From: SG8-4 sp964598225
GTDB lineage: Bacteria > Planctomycetota > Phycisphaerae > Sedimentisphaerales > Anaerobacaceae
Direction: 5' to 3'
Length of the DNA stretch: 64,000 bases
Assembly: GCA_964598225.1 (NCBI GenBank)
Contig: CAZRBG010000027.1
Span: 1-64,000 of the forward strand
The translations under genes and the position numbers were made by a program. Positions 60,184-64,000 of this stretch are shown one piece after another; the first letter of the stretch is position 1, and every line of letters begins with the position of its first letter. The notes beneath the pieces were generated by a model. It searched no databases and was not told the origin of the DNA. It saw nothing but the letters and a program-made list of their open reading frames with translations.

Positions 60184-62811
60184 ATGGCCCCGAAGACTGA
60201 AAAACTGACTCCTGCCATGAAGCAGTTTCACAAGTTCAAGCAGATGCACCCGGACTGCATCCTGTTTTTTCGCATGGGCGACTTCTACGAGACGTTCTAC
60301 GAGGATGCGAAGATTTGTTCTAAGGTGCTTGGACTGACTCTTACCAGCCGCAATAAGGGGACCAACCCGATCCCGCTGGCAGGTGTGCCTTATCATGCCG
60401 TCGACGGATACGTCAAGAAAATGCTCCAGGCCGGCTACCGCGTTGCCGTCTGCGAGCAGGTCGAGAATCCCAAGACGGCAAAGGGTGTGGTCAAACGCGA
60501 CGTTGTGCGCATCGTTACGCCAGGCACGCTCACTGACGACGTCTTGCTCGACGCAAAGCAGGACAACTTTCTCTGTGCTGTCAGCCTGGGAACGAAGAGC
60601 CAGGCCGTAATTAGCTGGGTGGATATTTCCACCGGGCATTTCTTCGTTCAGGAGCTGCCGGAATCGAGACTACTCGATGAGTTGCTGCGCCTTTCGCCGG
60701 CTGAGTGCCTGCTGGCCGACAGGCGAGGAGAGTTGTTCGAGGCCGAGACAAAAAAGCTCGCCAGAGACATCACCCAATTGACTAATGCGGTTGTAACCGA
60801 GCGTCCCGGCTGGTATTTCGATCCCTATCAGGCAAAACAGCGCCTGCTCAAGCATTTCGGCACCGCCACGCTCGAAGGTTTCGGCATCGGTGACAACGAT
60901 GAATATCTTGTCCCGCCGGCCGGTGCAATCATTGAGTACCTTGCCGAAACTCAAAAGACCACGCTCGGGCATATTCAGAGCCTCAAGAAGGTCAATCAGC
61001 AGAATTTTCTGCAGGTCGATCCGTCCTCGTTGCGATCTCTGGAAATACTGCGCACCATCCGCTCCGAGAGCAGGAAAGGCTCTCTCCTTGACAGCATTGA
61101 CGAGACGATGACCGGCATGGGCGCCCGCATGTTTCGCAACTGGCTTTGTATGCCACTGTGCGACGTTGCAGCCATCGAGCAGCGACAGGACGCCATCGAG
61201 GAAATTATGGATGCCGGAGACAAGCTGACTGACATGAGAAGGCTGCTCTCGAACGTATTCGACACTGAGCGGATTGCAGCGAGAATCAGCACGTTCCGCG
61301 CATCGCCGAGGGATTTGGTTGCACTTACGGCTACATTGCGACAGATACCCCTTCTAAGGGAAAACCTGGAGGAATTTGAGGCCAAACTGCTCGCGAATCT
61401 GGCCGAAAGATGCGACAGCATGGATGAACTGGCCGATCTGCTTGAATCAGCTATAGTACCCGAGCCGCCCACGCATCTGCGCGACGGCGGCGTGATAAAA
61501 GCGGACTTCTCCGAAGAACTGGACCGGCTTAGATCGATCTCCAAAGACGGCCAAAGCTGGCTCAGGAATTACCAGCAGGAGCAGGCCCGACGGACGGGAA
61601 TCGCGAACCTGAAGCTGGGTTACAACAAGGTTTTCGGCTACTATATCGAAGTCAATCACACATCAGCGGACAAAGTCCCCGCCGACTACGTCCGCAAGCA
61701 GACCATAAAAAACGCCGAGCGCTACATCACCGAGGAGTTGAAGGAATACGAGACCCAGGCCCTCAGCGCCGAGGAAAAGGCGCTCGAATTGGAGCAACAG
61801 CTTTTCGATCAGCTTAGGCGACAGGCGGCACAATATATAAGCCGCCTTCAGGCCCTTGCCGAGACCGTCGCTCAGTGCGACTGTCTGGCGGCGCTCGCAT
61901 ACCTTGCTATGCGGCGAAACTATATTCGACCGAAGATCACCGATGGCGGTGAGCTTATCATTCACGAAGGTAAACATCCGGTCCTTGCCGAAACGCTCGG
62001 CGCCGAGTTTGTGCCGAACGACCTCGAACTGGGCGACACATCGGGCGATATTCTTGTAATCACAGGTCCGAACATGAGCGGCAAGAGCACTTATATTCGC
62101 CAGATTGCCCTTCTTGTGCTGATGGCGCAAACCGGATCATTCATACCGGCAAACAAAGCCGAAATCGGCCTGGTCGACAGGATTTTCACGCGCGTCGGCG
62201 CATCGGACGAACTGGTCCGCGGCCAATCGACATTCATGGTCGAAATGACCGAGACGGCAAACATCATCAACAACGCGACTTACAGGTCGCTGGTAATCCT
62301 CGACGAAGTAGGGCGAGGCACGAGCACGTACGATGGGCTGTCTCTCGCCTGGGCGGTAACAGAGCATCTGGCCAACAAACTCAAATGCCGGACACTGTTC
62401 GCAACGCACTATCACGAGTTGACCGAACTGTCCGAGCTGCTCGAGAACGTCAAGAATTGCAACGTCGCCGTCCGCGAATGGATGGACGAAGTCGTCTTTC
62501 TGCACAAGATCCTTCCCGGCGGCACAGACAAGAGCTACGGCATCCACGTAGCGAAGCTGGCCGGCGTGCCCCCGGCGATTCTGGAAAGGTCGAAAGAAAT
62601 CCTCGAGGAACTCGAAAGCACGTTCCAGAAGGAAGCCACCGGCGAGCAACTCGCACGGCACAAAACGAGAGAATCGGACGGCGACAGCCTCTTCGTCCAA
62701 AAGCACAAATCCGTTCTCGACAAACTTGCCTTAACCGACGTCAACAATCTGACCCCTATCGAGGCGATAAACCTGCTCAACGAAATCAAGACGGAAATCA
62801 ATGAAGACTGA
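60184..62811 (+). CDS. mutS: DNA mismatch repair protein MutS
   Basis: MutS binds mismatches as a dimer and recruits repair. The 875-residue protein is full length. It has the mismatch-reading FRMGDFYETFYEDA segment near residue 34, the connector and lever domains, and the ATPase with TGPNMSGKSTYIRQ (about 629), STFMVEMTETANI and VILDEVGRGTSTYDGLSLAW. The dimerisation end SYGIHVAKLAGVPPAIL is present. It appears intact. It is divergent from VapBC with a short shared region and a promoter directly at the start. Confidence 0.98.
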   Translation: MAPKTEKLTPAMKQFHKFKQMHPDCILFFRMGDFYETFYEDAKICSKVLGLTLTSRNKGTNPIPLAGVPYHAVDGYVKKMLQAGYRVAVCEQVENPKTAKGVVKRDVVRIVTPGTLTDDVLLDAKQDNFLCAVSLGTKSQAVISWVDISTGHFFVQELPESRLLDELLRLSPAECLLADRRGELFEAETKKLARDITQLTNAVVTERPGWYFDPYQAKQRLLKHFGTATLEGFGIGDNDEYLVPPAGAIIEYLAETQKTTLGHIQSLKKVNQQNFLQVDPSSLRSLEILRTIRSESRKGSLLDSIDETMTGMGARMFRNWLCMPLCDVAAIEQRQDAIEEIMDAGDKLTDMRRLLSNVFDTERIAARISTFRASPRDLVALTATLRQIPLLRENLEEFEAKLLANLAERCDSMDELADLLESAIVPEPPTHLRDGGVIKADFSEELDRLRSISKDGQSWLRNYQQEQARRTGIANLKLGYNKVFGYYIEVNHTSADKVPADYVRKQTIKNAERYITEELKEYETQALSAEEKALELEQQLFDQLRRQAAQYISRLQALAETVAQCDCLAALAYLAMRRNYIRPKITDGGELIIHEGKHPVLAETLGAEFVPNDLELGDTSGDILVITGPNMSGKSTYIRQIALLVLMAQTGSFIPANKAEIGLVDRIFTRVGASDELVRGQSTFMVEMTETANIINNATYRSLVILDEVGRGTSTYDGLSLAWAVTEHLANKLKCRTLFATHYHELTELSELLENVKNCNVAVREWMDEVVFLHKILPGGTDKSYGIHVAKLAGVPPAILERSKEILEELESTFQKEATGEQLARHKTRESDGDSLFVQKHKSVLDKLALTDVNNLTPIEAINLLNEIKTEINED

Positions 62812-62989
62812 CCGGAAGATGAAAAAAACATTTGTAATAGAGCGAACTTGTCGGTTTCAATAGGGATATGTAAAGCCAGATTTCGGCAGGAACCATAATT
62901 ACAAGGATGCAGGGTGTGCACTGCACACCTTCCAGGCGCATAGGGAGTGGGCTGTGCTCATCCTGTGTATTTTGAAAGGACGAAATACT

Positions 62990-63808
62990 ATGAAAAGTGC
63001 CATTATCTCGAAACTTCTGATTTTCTGTTTGTCTGCGGTGCTGCTGGCGGGTTGTTCGGAAGTTGAGATCACCGGAAGAAAACAGCTCAACTTTGTTCCA
63101 AGCTCGACGATGCATTCGATGAGCTTCGACGCCTATGATGAGTTCTTGTCGCAGCACAAGCTCAGCACGGACGCCGAAAAGACCCAGATGGTCAAGCGAG
63201 TAGGCGGCAGGATTCAAAGAGCCGTCGAAGATTACGCCGCCCGAAACGGCATTGAAGACAAACTGAACGGCTATCAGTGGGAATTTAACCTGGTCGAAGA
63301 TCCCAACGTCAATGCCTGGGCCATGCCCGGCGGCAAAGTCGTCATCTATACCGGCATCCTGCAAGTGGCGCAGGATGAGACCGGTCTGGCGGTGGTAATG
63401 GGCCACGAAATCGCGCACGCCTTTGCCAAACATGGCGCCGAAAGAATGAGTCAGGGCCTTCTCGTGCAGATGGGCGGCGTGGCCCTCTCGACGGCGCTGG
63501 ACAAATACCCCCAGAAGACGAAGGCCCTGTTCATGCAGTCTTACGGCGTCGGCACGCAGCTCGGTATCCTGCTTCCCTATAGCAGAACCCATGAGAGCGA
63601 AGCCGACCACCTTGGCCTGATATTCATGGCGATGGCCGGCTACGATCCCCGGCAGGCGCCGGCATTCTGGGAAAGAATGGCCGCACAAAGCAAGGGAGGC
63701 GCCCCGCCGGAGTTCCTCAGCACCCACCCCGCCCATGAAACAAGAATCCAGGACCTTAAAGCTCTGATACCCGATGCGATGACGTATTACCGTCAGGCTC
63801 AGCCGTAG
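62990..63808 (+). CDS. M48 family metalloprotease, lipoprotein
   Basis: This 272-residue periplasmic protease has a lipobox LLAGC (C22). The zinc site is H139-E140-H143 in VVMGHEIAHAFAKHG, with the third ligand in THESEADHLG. It resembles BepA/LoiP-type outer-membrane quality-control proteases, which help assemble LPS and outer-membrane proteins. The ATG at 62990 has GAAAGGA upstream. Its stop TAG is the first part of a GTAGGGTGGGG repeat. Confidence 0.9.
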   Translation: MKSAIISKLLIFCLSAVLLAGCSEVEITGRKQLNFVPSSTMHSMSFDAYDEFLSQHKLSTDAEKTQMVKRVGGRIQRAVEDYAARNGIEDKLNGYQWEFNLVEDPNVNAWAMPGGKVVIYTGILQVAQDETGLAVVMGHEIAHAFAKHGAERMSQGLLVQMGGVALSTALDKYPQKTKALFMQSYGVGTQLGILLPYSRTHESEADHLGLIFMAMAGYDPRQAPAFWERMAAQSKGGAPPEFLSTHPAHETRIQDLKALIPDAMTYYRQAQP

Positions 63809-63860
63809 GGTGGGGCTTGCCCCAACACCAAAGATCGATGGGTCAAGGCGCACCCTACCG
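63804..63860. repeat. GTAGGGTGGGGC element at M48 stop codon
   Basis: CGTAGGGTGGGGCTTGCCCC starts at 63804 and includes the M48 stop codon; a GCGCACCCTACCG arm closes it near 63860. Confidence 0.75.
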
Positions 63861-63895
63861 CGACAGAAGAATGTTATATGGAAGGAGAATACACC

Positions 63896-64000
63896 ATGAT
63901 TTCGCGTTGCCGTAAGGTTGTTCCTGCTGTATTTTTGTTGCTGATCCTGTCGGCCGCTTATGGTGAGCAACTCCCCGATTGGACTGAAAAGATTCGCACG
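63896..64000 (+). CDS. 5' end of a secreted protein (partial)
   Basis: GAAGGAG lies before the ATG. The 35 codons present encode a basic start then a hydrophobic stretch (VVPAVFLLLILSAAYG), a signal peptide. The rest lies beyond the window. Family cannot be told. Confidence 0.65.
   Translation, partial: MISRCRKVVPAVFLLLILSAAYGEQLPDWTEKIRT

Overview
The window looks like chromosome of a Planctomycetota bacterium, most likely an anaerobic polysaccharide degrader of the Phycisphaerae/Sedimentisphaerales type. This is inferred from a DUF1080 secreted protein, two giant LamG proteins with many 'YYWRVDE' Fn3-like modules, a Tat-exported Gfo/Idh/MocA oxidoreductase, KdsC and Lpt genes (so LPS is made), and a split-strand layout with many short dispersed palindromic repeats. 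Base composition is moderately GC-rich. I found no rRNA, tRNA or CRISPR array.

Layout. 1-8.6 kb: tail of an unknown gene, a DUF1080 protein and two LamG paralogues with their own terminators. 9-13.6 kb (minus strand): dprA, then a redox block in which a TetR regulator is translationally coupled to an FMN reductase and followed by a peroxiredoxin-HEAT-thioredoxin fusion. 13.7-18.6 kb: a PIN toxin module, a GH16-GH29-CBM32 fusion enzyme and a secreted ADP-ribosylglycohydrolase-like protein. 18.6-20.6 kb: pgsA and rimO. 20.8-23.1 kb: an orphan secretin-like protein and a small unknown. 23.3-31.3 kb: the rpsB-tsf-pyrH-frr operon followed by an AsmA-like and a YihY/BrkB membrane protein. 31.3-39.9 kb: YjbQ, GyrI-like, two unknowns, a GT4 glycosyltransferase, truA, asd and a bile-acid/sodium-type symporter. 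40.1-45.2 kb is accessory: a three-Cys-motif protein coupled to an AT-rich HEPN-like protein, a phospholipase-D-like protein, an oxidoreductase, a short HigA-like antitoxin and a second PIN module. 45.4-51.9 kb: a secreted DUF5060 glycoside hydrolase, kdsC with an LptC/LptA-like giant, and a HAD phosphatase. 51.9-56.6 kb (minus): etfB-mntA-hepT-etfA-acyl-CoA dehydrogenase-HAD, a fatty-acid oxidation operon interrupted by a HEPN/MNT toxin-antitoxin pair. 56.9-64 kb: coaX, mnmE, a frameshifted nucleotidyltransferase, VapBC, mutS, an M48 lipoprotein protease and the start of a secreted protein.

The most striking overall signal is the spread of short inverted-repeat elements. Several different families lie between genes, but some sit in frame inside housekeeping genes (rimO, truA, mnmE), and others overlap the stop codons of asd, etfA, the M48 protease and an unknown gene. 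The best candidate for an undescribed system is the two-gene unit at 40.07-41.60 kb (three-Cys-motif protein plus HEPN-like protein). The GH16-GH29 fusion is the most unusual enzyme.
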